64,000 bases of DNA from Lachnospiraceae bacterium (GTDB taxonomy: Bacteria; Bacillota; Clostridia; Lachnospirales; Lachnospiraceae): contig JAFSTN010000015.1 in assembly GCA_017450485.1 (NCBI GenBank), forward strand, positions 1 to 64,000, in the 5' to 3' direction. The notes under the pieces were generated by a model. It saw only the letters and a list, made by a program, of their open reading frames with translations, did not search any database and was not told where the DNA came from. How positions within the stretch are numbered: the first letter of the stretch is position 1; each line of letters begins with the position of its first letter. Below, one piece after another: positions 29,048 to 37,864 of this stretch. A program made the translations under genes and the position numbers.

Positions 29048-30262
29048 TCAATAGAAATAATGTCCGCCTATGACATATTTGGGTGAAACTCTCGAGGTAG
29101 GTGTCCTGAAATACAGGCAGCTGCCTATATTGTTGACACCGCTCATCGCTGCATCGGCTGCACGGTAACAACTCTCCGTTGCCGAATCAAGAGAGAGCGC
29201 CAATGCCAGTCGTCCGCTGGATGCCGGAGTGAACTGTCCGCGCTGATAGATTACGCCGACGATGGTGTCGGGGAAAACCGAACTCATCACCCTGTTCATG
29301 ACCACCGCACCCACGGCCACTTGTCCCACATACTCTTCGTTTCCCGCTTCGCACCATATGAGATTTGCGAGAAGTTTGCGGTCTCCGCCGGTATACTCGA
29401 CACCCGAGATATCTCTCCATTCGGATTTAGCGGCCTGCTGTGTGATCTTACGCTCCTCTTCCAGTTTGGCCTCGAGCACCTCTATGTCTTCTTCCTGCTT
29501 GGACAGCCGGGCTTCATAATCCTTAAGTCTGGCCTCAGCACTTTCTATCTCATCACCGTAGTTGCGTACCTGTTCCGAAGTTGCATCGACCATGCTCTGT
29601 ATGTCGGATTGTTGTTTCGCTACAGCATCTTCATACTCATCGAGCTCTTCTTTCTCCTGTTCGAGCTCGACCAGTTCTTTTTCATATTCGGCCTGAGTAT
29701 CCTTGAGCGCCTTCCCCGTCTCGACCAGATTGTTGATATTGTTCTGATTATACTCGGCAAACATCTCCATATAACTGTTTCTGTTGATGTAATCCGAGTA
29801 CGTGGCTCCGCCGCGCAGGAGAGCCATATACATCGTATCTCCGCTCTCGTAGATATATTTGATCTGCGACTTCACCAGTTCATATTGCTCATCGGCCTTG
29901 TCTTCGAGTATATCTATCTGAGTGGCAAGTTCTTCTATCCGCCCCCAGGTCACGTCTATCTCATACTTTTTGGTGTTGATCTGGGCCTCGAGTCTCTCCA
30001 GGATATCGGCTGCCGTCTCAAGCTTGCTGTTGAGCTCATCGAGGGACCCCTGCAGGGCTGCCTGCTCGCTTGTCAGATCATCAATCTTTCCGGCAGTTTC
30101 CTCGATCTTGTTTTTGGTATCCTCATATGCATCACGCGCTTCATCCAGCTGTCCCTGAGTAGATTTTGAAGCGTATACAGGCCAGGCAGGGGTCATCATC
30201 AGGCTCCCCGCTATCATACAAGCGCACATTGCATATGCGATTGTCCTGTGTGATCTGTTCAT
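29048..30262 (-). CDS. secreted coiled-coil cell-wall hydrolase (SleB/CwlJ domain)
   Basis: 404 residues. Signal peptide (about 1-31, ending PVYASKS), then a CwlO/PcsB-type coiled coil of some 230 residues (rich in Glu/Lys/Gln, DEARDAYEDTKNKIEETAG). The C-terminal Hydrolase_2 domain of SleB/CwlJ type shows LLANLIWCEAGNEEYVGQVA with the likely catalytic Glu, AVVMNRVMSS, and GQFTPASSGR. This architecture fits a vegetative peptidoglycan hydrolase whose coiled coil may be controlled by a membrane partner such as FtsEX; that is inference. Last gene of the GH18-sua5-rpiB set. Confidence 0.9.
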   Translation of the reverse strand: MNRSHRTIAYAMCACMIAGSLMMTPAWPVYASKSTQGQLDEARDAYEDTKNKIEETAGKIDDLTSEQAALQGSLDELNSKLETAADILERLEAQINTKKYEIDVTWGRIEELATQIDILEDKADEQYELVKSQIKYIYESGDTMYMALLRGGATYSDYINRNSYMEMFAEYNQNNINNLVETGKALKDTQAEYEKELVELEQEKEELDEYEDAVAKQQSDIQSMVDATSEQVRNYGDEIESAEARLKDYEARLSKQEEDIEVLEAKLEEERKITQQAAKSEWRDISGVEYTGGDRKLLANLIWCEAGNEEYVGQVAVGAVVMNRVMSSVFPDTIVGVIYQRGQFTPASSGRLALALSLDSATESCYRAADAAMSGVNNIGSCLYFRTPTSRVSPKYVIGGHYFY

Positions 30263-30284
30263 ATGATCGGATTGGAAGTTATGA

Positions 30285-30716
30285 TCAATCAGCCTCTATC
30301 TTGCCGATACGTCTAACGTGTTTTTCTTCTCCGGAGAATTCGGTGTTCAGGAAAACATCCACGATATCCATTGCCAGACCTTCTCCTATATCCGCGGCTC
30401 CGAGCGCCAGCATATTGGCATCATTATGAAGCCGTGTCATTTTGGCCAGATAAGTATCCGTGCACAATGCGCATCTTATGCCGCGGACCTTGTTGGCCGT
30501 GATCGATATGCCTATGCCGGTCGTACAGATCACTATGCCTCTGTCGCACTCTCCGGAAGCAACAGCCTGCGCCGCCGCTCTGCCATACTCCGGATAATCA
30601 CATGAGCTCTTGTCATGGCAGCCGAAGTCCCTGACTTCATATCCGGCTGCTTCCAGATGCTCTATAACCTTGGTCTTCAGATCATATCCGCCGTGGTCAC
30701 TTCCTATAGCTATCAT
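30285..30716 (-). CDS. rpiB: ribose-5-phosphate isomerase B
   Basis: 143 residues from ATG 30716 (AAAGGACAGAAGAA upstream; the family begins MIAIGSDHGGYDLK). It interconverts ribulose- and ribose-5-phosphate. The active Cys is in VICTTGIGISITANK, with Thr where Gly is common after Cys, and the phosphate-binding HNDANMLALGA is present. It lies 22 bases before the CwlO-like gene and after sua5. Confidence 0.94.
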   Translation of the reverse strand: MIAIGSDHGGYDLKTKVIEHLEAAGYEVRDFGCHDKSSCDYPEYGRAAAQAVASGECDRGIVICTTGIGISITANKVRGIRCALCTDTYLAKMTRLHNDANMLALGAADIGEGLAMDIVDVFLNTEFSGEEKHVRRIGKIEAD

Positions 30717-30755
30717 TTCTTCTGTCCTTTCCGATAAGTACATCTATATTATTGA

Positions 30756-31805
30756 TCATACACTGACTAGTGTGTGTCCCGCCGCTTTGAGCAGGCGGTT
30801 CATGATCGCGTCATCCAGCATACCTCCCGCCGGCCTCTCCGCGTATATCCTTTCCACTTCCTCATCATCCATATGTCTGAGGGTGTCAAACAGCCTGTGA
30901 GCATAAGTCTCACTGTCGCCGTCTGCACCCATGCCCAGCTTCACATCTGCACGATAGCGGTCAAGATGCTCATCCGAGGCGATCACTCCGGTCCGGCGAC
31001 CTTCCTTTGAGTCATGTTGAGTTCTTTCATTAATATAAGTGATCACATCCCGTGCGGTGCCGTCGACGACCGTCATCTCTCCGCGCGGAGCGTAATGTCT
31101 GTACTTCATCCCGGGGGCTTTGGGGGCCTGACCGGAATCATCTCTGATGAGTGCAGTGTCCATCGTCACATCCGGAAGAATCTCCCGCAGCATATCAAGA
31201 GTCACGTATCCCGGCCTGAGAATCACCGGAGCAGCCTCGGTCAGATCGACTATGGTCGATTCCAGGCCTATCCGGGAATCATCCCCGCACAGTATCATGT
31301 CTATCCTGCCATCCATGTCCTGGATCACGTATCCGGCGGAAGTCGGTGACGGTTTTCCCGACAGATTCGCACTCGGAGCAGCCACATAACCGCCTGCTGC
31401 CCTGATAAACTCGCGTGCCACGGGATCCGAAGGAAATCTGACCGCAACCGTATCCAGCCCACCCGTTGTAGCATGGGGCACTTCATCGGATTTATGCATG
31501 ATCATGGTCAGCGGCCCGGGCCAGAACCTGCGTGCAAGCAGATATACCGCATCGGGTATATCAACCGCTATCCTCTCCAGGGATGCCATATCCGCTATAT
31601 GTACTATAAGCGGGTTGTCGGACGGTCTGCCCTTGGCGGCATATATGGCAGCAGCCGAATCGGCTGACAGAGCATCACCGCCGAGCCCGTATACCGTCTC
31701 AGTCGGAAAAGCGACCAACCCTCCCGATCTGATGACATCACCTGCCCGCTGTATGATCTCCGGATCCGGATAATTGGGATCTATCGTAGCAATAAGGGTA
31801 TCCAT
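30756..31805 (-). CDS. threonylcarbamoyl-AMP synthase, Sua5 type
   Basis: 349 residues, the long Sua5/YwlC form. It makes threonylcarbamoyl-AMP for the t6A modification of tRNAs that read ANN codons. The YrdC-like domain shows GGLVAFPTETVYGLGGDAL, KGRPSDNPLIVHI and APSANLSGKPSPTSA; the C-terminal Sua5 domain follows PKAPGMKYRHYAPRGEM. The gap to GH18 is six bases. Confidence 0.95.
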   Translation of the reverse strand: MDTLIATIDPNYPDPEIIQRAGDVIRSGGLVAFPTETVYGLGGDALSADSAAAIYAAKGRPSDNPLIVHIADMASLERIAVDIPDAVYLLARRFWPGPLTMIMHKSDEVPHATTGGLDTVAVRFPSDPVAREFIRAAGGYVAAPSANLSGKPSPTSAGYVIQDMDGRIDMILCGDDSRIGLESTIVDLTEAAPVILRPGYVTLDMLREILPDVTMDTALIRDDSGQAPKAPGMKYRHYAPRGEMTVVDGTARDVITYINERTQHDSKEGRRTGVIASDEHLDRYRADVKLGMGADGDSETYAHRLFDTLRHMDDEEVERIYAERPAGGMLDDAIMNRLLKAAGHTLVSV

Positions 31806-31811
31806 ATCGGT

Positions 31812-33539
31812 CTAACCATGCAGATAATCAGCTATTACATCCCATATATCGGGAGTCTCCATGCCTATTCTCCAGGATGCAACTCCGGCGATATTATGCG
31901 CATCCATGACACTTAATTTAACCTTGATGGAATCAGCGTCCTCCAGCCATACCTGGTGCAGTACTCCGTCGGAAGTGTATTCACCGTAATTCTGACATGT
32001 GGTCTCATCCCACTCGGTGGCTATATTGTGATCGGCTATATAATTTGCAGCAGTCACCATATCCACGGCCTGGGACGACACTTCCGCGCCGGACGTATCC
32101 CATATTCGGGTATAGAAAGGTATACCGTTGATAACCTTAGCCGGATCGACTTCGCTGATGGTATTCTCGAGTCCCCGAGTCACATAGCCTATGCTGGCCA
32201 CCGAACCGGCTTCAACGGATCCGGCATAATGCTCGTCATAACCCATGATGATCACGTAGTCCGCATAGACTCCCTGCTCAGCCCGGTTATAGAAGTCCGT
32301 ATTGCCTATCGGCACATAATTATCCACCGACAGTATCACCTGTGCCTTACGGCACTCAACCGACAGTTCCCTGATGAACTGGATAAAATGTACTCCGCAC
32401 TCGGGAGTCAGTCCCTCGAAGTCGATATTGATGCCGTCCAGATCATATGCGGCCGCCACCCCCATCAGGTTATTGATAAGAGTTCTTCGCGTAGTCGTTG
32501 AACTCAGTATTGTATATGTATCTATATCAATACTTACGAAATTGCTTACAAGCCCCCACACCTGTATACCCTTTTCATGCAGACTCTGAACATATGATAC
32601 CGAGCCGTAATCCGAAAGACCGCCCTGATTATCAGCCAGACCGAACCAGGTGGGCGAGACCACATTCACGTCATGCGCATTTGCCATAAACTCCCACAGA
32701 GTATCATTGCCCGCGGGACCCGCTATCGAATGCCAGGTCAGATTCACCTTTTCATCCAGCGAGATGGAAGTAAACTCCGGCTCCTCATATGAGGTGAACG
32801 GTATGGGAGTTTCGGTGTCATAGTTATCGAGACGTTTGTTTTCCACATAACCTATTATTCCGTCCTGGGTTCTGACGCCCGACCACTCTTCCATGGTATC
32901 GAGTATGTACACAGTATCGCCTTCGGCCACATCCGTCAGCACATCGCTCTTGTTTCCGCCGCGGTATCTGATCTGGGTGTCCTTTTTAATAGAAGCGATA
33001 TCTCTGGGCGACCAGTCGGTATATACCTGCATGCGTTTCGGATCTTCATAATAATGATACTCGTAATTCGTATACATCTGTACGAAATCACAGGCCAGGA
33101 ACAATGTATCCCCGTCATACAATGCGGGCACATAAGGAGTGCTCTGAGAAGCTCCGTCTATCGAATATCCCGGTTCGGAGATATGTACGGTAGTGATGGT
33201 CAGAGGCTCCACATAGATGATCAGGCCTTCACCTTCATCGAGATAGAACCGCTGATTAAACCTGCTCCTCACGGTATCAATATCAAAATAACAATACCCG
33301 TCTATATATTTTGCCTTGAAGTCCTGAATCTCATCGCCGATGATAACAGCCACCTCATCCGGAGAGCTGAGACCGTAATACTCGTTTAAGTCCATTCTCT
33401 CATGCGAATAGGCAAAGTGTTCCTTTACCATCGAGTAGCCGTATACTCCTCCTATTATCAGGATCAGAAGTATGGCAATGATCGGGGGTATCGCTTTCGC
33501 GAAGCTGTGGTTTTTGTTCTTTTTCTTCTTTTTACTCAT
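31812..33539 (-). CDS. membrane-anchored GH18-family glycoside hydrolase
   Basis: 575 residues from ATG 33539; a GTG at 33545 is also possible. A Lys-rich start and one membrane helix (about 17-38) anchor it outside the cell. A copper-amine-oxidase-like/SH3-like region (about 60-250; DTQIRYRGGNKSD, GDTVYIL) precedes the glycosidase domain. The GH18 motif is intact: LDGINIDFEGL with the catalytic Glu, plus VIIMGYDEHY and the final Trp in VASWRIGME. Such proteins (YaaH/SpoIVH relatives) cleave N-acetylglucosamine-containing polymers such as peptidoglycan. First gene of a four-gene unit. Confidence 0.92.
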   Translation of the reverse strand: MSKKKKKNKNHSFAKAIPPIIAILLILIIGGVYGYSMVKEHFAYSHERMDLNEYYGLSSPDEVAVIIGDEIQDFKAKYIDGYCYFDIDTVRSRFNQRFYLDEGEGLIIYVEPLTITTVHISEPGYSIDGASQSTPYVPALYDGDTLFLACDFVQMYTNYEYHYYEDPKRMQVYTDWSPRDIASIKKDTQIRYRGGNKSDVLTDVAEGDTVYILDTMEEWSGVRTQDGIIGYVENKRLDNYDTETPIPFTSYEEPEFTSISLDEKVNLTWHSIAGPAGNDTLWEFMANAHDVNVVSPTWFGLADNQGGLSDYGSVSYVQSLHEKGIQVWGLVSNFVSIDIDTYTILSSTTTRRTLINNLMGVAAAYDLDGINIDFEGLTPECGVHFIQFIRELSVECRKAQVILSVDNYVPIGNTDFYNRAEQGVYADYVIIMGYDEHYAGSVEAGSVASIGYVTRGLENTISEVDPAKVINGIPFYTRIWDTSGAEVSSQAVDMVTAANYIADHNIATEWDETTCQNYGEYTSDGVLHQVWLEDADSIKVKLSVMDAHNIAGVASWRIGMETPDIWDVIADYLHG

Positions 33540-33574
33540 GATCACCGGTATCCGTTTTTATTTTCGTCTACTGT

Positions 33575-33603
33575 ATTTTAGCAGACATTCCCTCTATCGT
33601 CAC
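33575..33603 (-). promoter_or_regulatory. promoter of the GH18-sua5-rpiB-hydrolase unit
   Basis: GTGACG (33598-33603), 17 bases, TAAAAT (33575-33580) on the minus strand, with an extended TGC before the -10. Confidence 0.6.
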
Positions 33604-34115
33604 GAGCCAGATGATAAATCCTGCAGGGGGCTTCCCTCGGAAAAACAGAATCTGATAAACCGCCGTGATTCGGATAGGAGTGTCACGGAGGAAGTATACG
33701 TGATATAAACCATGCGACATAACAGAAGGAATGCCTGCATTGCAGATGTACCGACCGTATCTGGCGGGAACGAATATGCGTGCAAAAACATACGCGTACC
33801 CTGATAAACCTGTGTAATCGAAAAAAAATCGATACGGATACTGATTATGAATGTAACGTTTGATATGTTTGGGCGTTGGATTGATTCAGACAAGCACGAA
33901 TGTCGAGCTTGAATGACATCCTGCAGTCTCCTGCAGGAAACGTGAGAGATCAGAAGAAATCCCACAATTGCTAAATGAAAAACGAGCGGTAAAATTATTT
34001 ACCTTTTATGAATAGATATCCTGCCTCCCTTCCGATACGGATTGGCCGGATACATCTGTGGGACATATCATATACGCTCCCAAAAGCGCCGTCAAGTACT
34101 TTTTTCTTTTTTTGC
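33604..34115. other. 512-base gap without a recognised gene
   Basis: No reading frame with a ribosome site or family resemblance was found on either strand. Structure seen: a 7-bp stem CCTGCAG / CTGCAGG (33920-33937) and a terminator-like GGTAAA / TTTACC with TTTT after it (33988-34007, plus strand). An unannotated small RNA is possible; signatures of RNase P RNA, tmRNA and SRP RNA were looked for by eye and not found. Confidence 0.4.
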
Positions 34116-34144
34116 TTGATTTACGAATTAATGAGTGCTATCAT
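34116..34144 (+). promoter_or_regulatory. rpsF operon promoter
   Basis: TTGATT (34116-34121), 17 bases, TATCAT (34139-34144), about 60 bases before the rpsF ribosome site. Confidence 0.65.
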
Positions 34145-34166
34145 AAAGGCTCGTGATATAAACTAT

Positions 34167-34182
34167 CCTTGCTCCCGCAAGG
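34167..34182 (+). promoter_or_regulatory. rpsF leader hairpin
   Basis: A 6-bp stem CCTTGC / GCAAGG with loop TCCC sits just upstream of the AAAAGGAGG site. Many bacteria control rpsF-ssb-rpsR by binding of S6:S18 to a leader hairpin containing a CCG element; CCCG is present here at the loop, but the fit to that motif was not established. Confidence 0.4.
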
Positions 34183-34210
34183 GGGCCAGAGACCAAAAGG
34201 AGGAAGAAAA

Positions 34211-34504
34211 ATGCACAAGTATGAATTAGCCGTTGTGCTCAATGCGAAGCTTGAAGAAGATGACAAAGTCGCTTCTCTTGACAAAGTGAAAGCATTGATC
34301 GAGAGATTCGGCGGCCAGATCACAAATGTGGACGACTGGGGCAAGAAGAAGCTTGCCTACGAGATCCAGAAGATGAATGAAGGTTTCTATTATTTCATTC
34401 AGTTCGATGCAGAAGCTACTGCACCCTCTGAGATCGAAAGTCGTATCCGCATCATGGACAATGTCATCAGATACTTGATCGTTCGAGCTGACGAGGAAGA
34501 ATAA
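34211..34504 (+). CDS. rpsF: 30S ribosomal protein S6
   Basis: 97 residues from ATG 34211 (AAAAGGAGGAAGAAAA upstream); a longer in-frame start at 34169 runs through the leader and is rejected. The core YELAVVLNAKLEEDD, FGGQITNVDDWGKKKLAYEI and GFYYFIQFDAE matches S6. First gene of the conserved rpsF-ssb-rpsR operon. Confidence 0.97.
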   Translation: MHKYELAVVLNAKLEEDDKVASLDKVKALIERFGGQITNVDDWGKKKLAYEIQKMNEGFYYFIQFDAEATAPSEIESRIRIMDNVIRYLIVRADEEE

Positions 34505-34519
34505 TCAGAGAGGTATAAG

Positions 34520-34972
34520 ATGAACAGAGTCATATTAATGGGACGTCTCACCAGAGACCCCGAAGTACGTTATTCACAGGACGGAACTATTTCCAATGCA
34601 AGATATACGCTGGCAGTGGACAGAAATGTCAGCCGAAACGCAAATGACGACCAGCCTACCGCTGACTTCATCGGATGTGTATGTTTCGGCAGAACTGCGG
34701 AGTTCGTAGAGAAGTATCTCAAGAAAGGTACCAAGATCGCCGTGGAAGGTCGTATCCAGACCGGCAGCTATACGAACAAGGAAGGCCAGAGAGTATACAC
34801 TACGGATGTCATTGTAGACAGGCATGAGTTCTGTGAGAGCCGCGGAGCTTCCCAGGAGGGTTCGGGCAGTACGTACGAGGCACCCGCAGCTAACGGAGCA
34901 GGCGGAGCCGATCCGGGCAGCGATTTCATGAACATCCCCGACGGGATAGACGAAGCCCTGCCATTCAAATAA
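34520..34972 (+). CDS. ssb: single-stranded DNA-binding protein
   Basis: 150 residues. OB-fold N-domain beginning MNRVILMGRLTRDPEVRYSQ, with ADFIGCVCFGRTAEFVEKYL and GRIQTGSYTNKEGQ. A Gly/Ala-rich linker leads to the acidic tip DGIDEALPFK, a slightly altered form of the usual DDDIPF partner-binding tail. Fifteen bases after rpsF. Confidence 0.97.
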   Translation: MNRVILMGRLTRDPEVRYSQDGTISNARYTLAVDRNVSRNANDDQPTADFIGCVCFGRTAEFVEKYLKKGTKIAVEGRIQTGSYTNKEGQRVYTTDVIVDRHEFCESRGASQEGSGSTYEAPAANGAGGADPGSDFMNIPDGIDEALPFK

Positions 34973-35009
34973 TTAGTTTTTTTACTGTGATTCAGATAGG
35001 AGGCTTATA

Positions 35010-35273
35010 ATGGCTTACAATAAGACCGACAAAGCTGATGCACCCATGAGACGTAAGGGCGGCATCCGTCGTAGAAAAAAGGTTTGCGTTTTCTGTGGTA
35101 AGGAAGGAGAGATCGACTACAAGGACGTAGCTAAGCTCAAGAGATACGTATCCGAGAGAGGCAAGATACTTCCCCGCAGGATCACCGGCAATTGTGCCAG
35201 ACATCAGAGAGCTCTGACTACTGCTATCAAGAGAGCTCGTCACATTGCACTGATGCCCTACATCCAGGAATAA
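35010..35273 (+). CDS. rpsR: 30S ribosomal protein S18
   Basis: 87 residues, about ten longer than Bacillus S18 because of an N-terminal extension. [20 protein letters not shown] and the C-terminal [21 protein letters not shown] are typical. AGGAGG precedes the ATG. A strong terminator follows. Confidence 0.98.
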   Translation: MAYNKTDKADAPMRRKGGIRRRKKVCVFCGKEGEIDYKDVAKLKRYVSERGKILPRRITGNCARHQRALTTAIKRARHIALMPYIQE

Positions 35274-35281
35274 TCAGGATC

Positions 35282-35315
35282 AAAACCGGTCGGGATCATC
35301 CCGGCCGGTTTTTTT
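35282..35315 (+). terminator. rpsR terminator
   Basis: AAAACCGG and TCGGGA pair with TCCCGG and CCGGTTTT around a three-base loop, followed by a run of T. The T-run overlaps the -35 of the gdpP promoter. Confidence 0.9.
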
Positions 35316-35342
35316 GACCGCATATAAGACGGGTGGTATAAT
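35314..35342 (+). promoter_or_regulatory. gdpP-rplI-dnaB promoter, leaderless geometry
   Basis: TTGACC (35314-35319), 17 bases, perfect TATAAT (35337-35342). The gdpP ATG begins seven bases after the -10, at the expected RNA start itself. Confidence 0.8.
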
Positions 35343-35348
35343 CGAACT

Positions 35349-37415
35349 ATGTCTAAAATCAGAAATTTGAAATACAAAGGCGGGGTTAAACGCTTCTTTT
35401 TGATGCTTTATATCCTGGCCGCAGTGCTCGTTACCATCAACGTAGCGATCGCATTCATAGACAAAAAAGCCGCGCTTATCCTTGCTGTCTTTACCATCAT
35501 GTATATTGCCACCGTGGCATATTCGATAGTAAGGAACAGGAGCATCCTCCTTAACGAGATGGTCAGTTTCGCCACTCAATACGGGCAGGTGCAGCGACGG
35601 CTCCTTCGGGATCTGAAGCTTCCCTATGCATTACTCGATGATTCAGGTCGTGTTGTCTGGACGAATGATGCCTTTAAGGAAGCTTTCGGTGTGGACAGAG
35701 ATTTCAAAAAGTCTCTTGCCTCGCTTTTCCCTGCTGTCAAGTCTGAGGACCTACCTGCTGATGACGATGAAGAAAACGAATCCACCGTATCGGTGGATCA
35801 TGACGGCCGCAACTATCGCATCAACATGCGCCGCATATCCATGACGGATATGGTATCCAACAGCGACGTGGTAGATGCCTCGGATTCATATTCCGGATAT
35901 CTGATCGCATGCTTCTTCTATGATGACACGGCACTCAAGATCGCCCTCCAGGAGATCGATGACCAGAGCGTAGCCGTAGGTCTTATCTATCTGGATAACT
36001 ATGACGAGGCCCTCGAGAGTGTCGAGGAAGTCCGCAGAAGCCTGCTGATCGCGCTGATAGACCGTAAGATCAACAAGTATATCTCCGCACTGGACGGTAT
36101 ATGCAAAAAGATCGAGAAGGACAAGTTCCTCGTGATCATGCGCAAAAAAGCGCTGGAATCCCTGCAGGAAAACAAATTCGATCTGCTTCAGGATGTCAAG
36201 ACCGTCAATATCGGTAATGAAATGGCGGTGACTCTGTCAATGGGTATCGGACTGGACGGCCTCAGCTATGCCCAGAATTATGAATTCGCGAGAAATGCCA
36301 TCGATATGGCACTCGGCCGCGGCGGTGACCAGGCTGTAGTCAAGACCCCGGATGCTCTCAACTATTACGGCGGTAAGAGCCAGCAGGTAGAGAAGTCAAC
36401 CAGAGTCAAAGCCCGCGTCAAAGCACAGGCCCTGATGGAGATCATATCGGTCCGTGATGAAGTATATATAATGGGACACCGCAACGCGGATGAAGACTGT
36501 TTCGGCGCAGCCGTCGGCATGTACAGGATCGTCAAGAACATGGATAAGCCCGTACATATCGTGCTCAACGATATATCTGCATCACTGCAGCCCCTTGTAG
36601 ACCTCTTCATGCAGAATCCGGAGTATGAGGACGGAACCATCATATCCGGTACGCGTGCACTCGAATGGGTCAGCTCCAATGCCGCCCTGATCATTGTGGA
36701 TGTCAATAAACCTTCCATAACCGAGTGCCCCGACCTGATCAAATACTGCAAGTCCATCGTTGTACTCGATCACCACAGACAGGGACAGGAAAATGTCGAA
36801 AATGCCACCTTGTCCTATGTCGAAGCTTACGCTTCGAGTGCATGCGAGCTGGTCAGCGAGATACTCCAGTATACAGGCACCAACACCCGTATCCGTCCCG
36901 AAGAAGCAGACTGTATGTACGCCGGCATGGTCATCGACACCAATAACTTCACTTCCAAGACCGGCGTCAGAACATTCGAAGCAGCAGCATATCTGCGCAG
37001 GAACGGTGCCGACGTAGTCAGAGTCCGCAAGCTCTTCAGAGATGATGCGTCAGTATACAAGGCACGTGCCGATATAGTCAGTCAGGCCGAGATATACCAC
37101 GATTATTTCGCAATATCCACTTATTCAGACGAAGATGCCGAGAATCCTCTGGTCATAGGCGCACAGGCAGCTAACGAGCTTCTGAACATCAGAGGCATCA
37201 AAGCCAGCTTCGTGCTCACCGAGACAGGTAATATGATCAACATCTCAGCCAGAAGCATAGATGAAGTCAATGTGCAGATCATCATGGAGAAGATGGGCGG
37301 CGGCGGACACATGAACATGGCCGCATGCCAGCTGAATGTTCCCCTTGAGGAAGCCATCGGCGCTCTCAAATCCACACTCGACATGATGATATCAAACGGA
37401 GAAATAGACCTATGA
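35349..37415 (+). CDS. gdpP: GdpP-type c-di-AMP phosphodiesterase
   Basis: 688 residues. Two N-terminal membrane helices (about 15-55), a PAS-like domain ([19 protein letters not shown]), a degenerate GGDEF domain (about 190-330) and a C-terminal DHH-DHHA1 phosphodiesterase. The metal-binding motifs are [21 protein letters not shown] and [22 protein letters not shown] closes DHHA1. The family degrades c-di-AMP, which controls potassium and turgor. No ribosome site precedes the ATG; the promoter implies a leaderless mRNA. Overlaps rplI by four bases. Confidence 0.95.
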   Translation: MSKIRNLKYKGGVKRFFLMLYILAAVLVTINVAIAFIDKKAALILAVFTIMYIATVAYSIVRNRSILLNEMVSFATQYGQVQRRLLRDLKLPYALLDDSGRVVWTNDAFKEAFGVDRDFKKSLASLFPAVKSEDLPADDDEENESTVSVDHDGRNYRINMRRISMTDMVSNSDVVDASDSYSGYLIACFFYDDTALKIALQEIDDQSVAVGLIYLDNYDEALESVEEVRRSLLIALIDRKINKYISALDGICKKIEKDKFLVIMRKKALESLQENKFDLLQDVKTVNIGNEMAVTLSMGIGLDGLSYAQNYEFARNAIDMALGRGGDQAVVKTPDALNYYGGKSQQVEKSTRVKARVKAQALMEIISVRDEVYIMGHRNADEDCFGAAVGMYRIVKNMDKPVHIVLNDISASLQPLVDLFMQNPEYEDGTIISGTRALEWVSSNAALIIVDVNKPSITECPDLIKYCKSIVVLDHHRQGQENVENATLSYVEAYASSACELVSEILQYTGTNTRIRPEEADCMYAGMVIDTNNFTSKTGVRTFEAAAYLRRNGADVVRVRKLFRDDASVYKARADIVSQAEIYHDYFAISTYSDEDAENPLVIGAQAANELLNIRGIKASFVLTETGNMINISARSIDEVNVQIIMEKMGGGGHMNMAACQLNVPLEEAIGALKSTLDMMISNGEIDL

Positions 37416-37861
37416 AAGTAATTCTTTTACAAGATGTCAAAAGTCTCGGCAAAAAAGGCGAGATAATAAACGTAAGCGACGGTTATGCCCGAAATAAGAT
37501 CATTCCCGGCAAGCTCGGAGTGGAGGCGACGCCCGCCAATCTCAACAATCTGAAGCTCCAGAAAGCCAATCAGGAAAAAATAGCAGCCGAGAACCTGGCT
37601 GAGGCTCAGGCTCTGGCCGAGAAGATAGGCCGGCTGGAAGTAAAGACCTCCATAAAGACCGGTGAGGGCGGACGCAGCTTCGGTTCGGTGTCTTCCAAGG
37701 AAATAGCCGACGGTCTTAAATCCCAGCATGGTCTCAATATAGACAAAAAGAAGATCGTGCTCCCCGAGCCTCTCAAGACCCCCGGATATGCTGAAGTTGT
37801 CATCAAGCTTCATCCCGAAGTGCAGGCCAAACTGCGCGTCAGGATCGATGAGGTCAAGTAA
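37412..37861 (+). CDS. rplI: 50S ribosomal protein L9
   Basis: 149 residues, normal length. N-domain [20 protein letters not shown] with [16 protein letters not shown], long connecting helix, C-domain [19 protein letters not shown]. Starts inside the gdpP stop (ATGA). Confidence 0.98.
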   Translation: MKVILLQDVKSLGKKGEIINVSDGYARNKIIPGKLGVEATPANLNNLKLQKANQEKIAAENLAEAQALAEKIGRLEVKTSIKTGEGGRSFGSVSSKEIADGLKSQHGLNIDKKKIVLPEPLKTPGYAEVVIKLHPEVQAKLRVRIDEVK

Positions 37862-37864
37862 CAG

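Noticed and set aside
33539-33545. GTG start for the GH18 gene
   Set aside because: Possible, but ATG six bases on gives the normal Lys-rich membrane-anchor start; the difference is two residues.
33600-33965. 121-codon frame on the minus strand in the GH18-rpsF gap
   Set aside because: Starts with GTG without a ribosome site, composition unlike proteins of the window, and overlaps the GH18 promoter.
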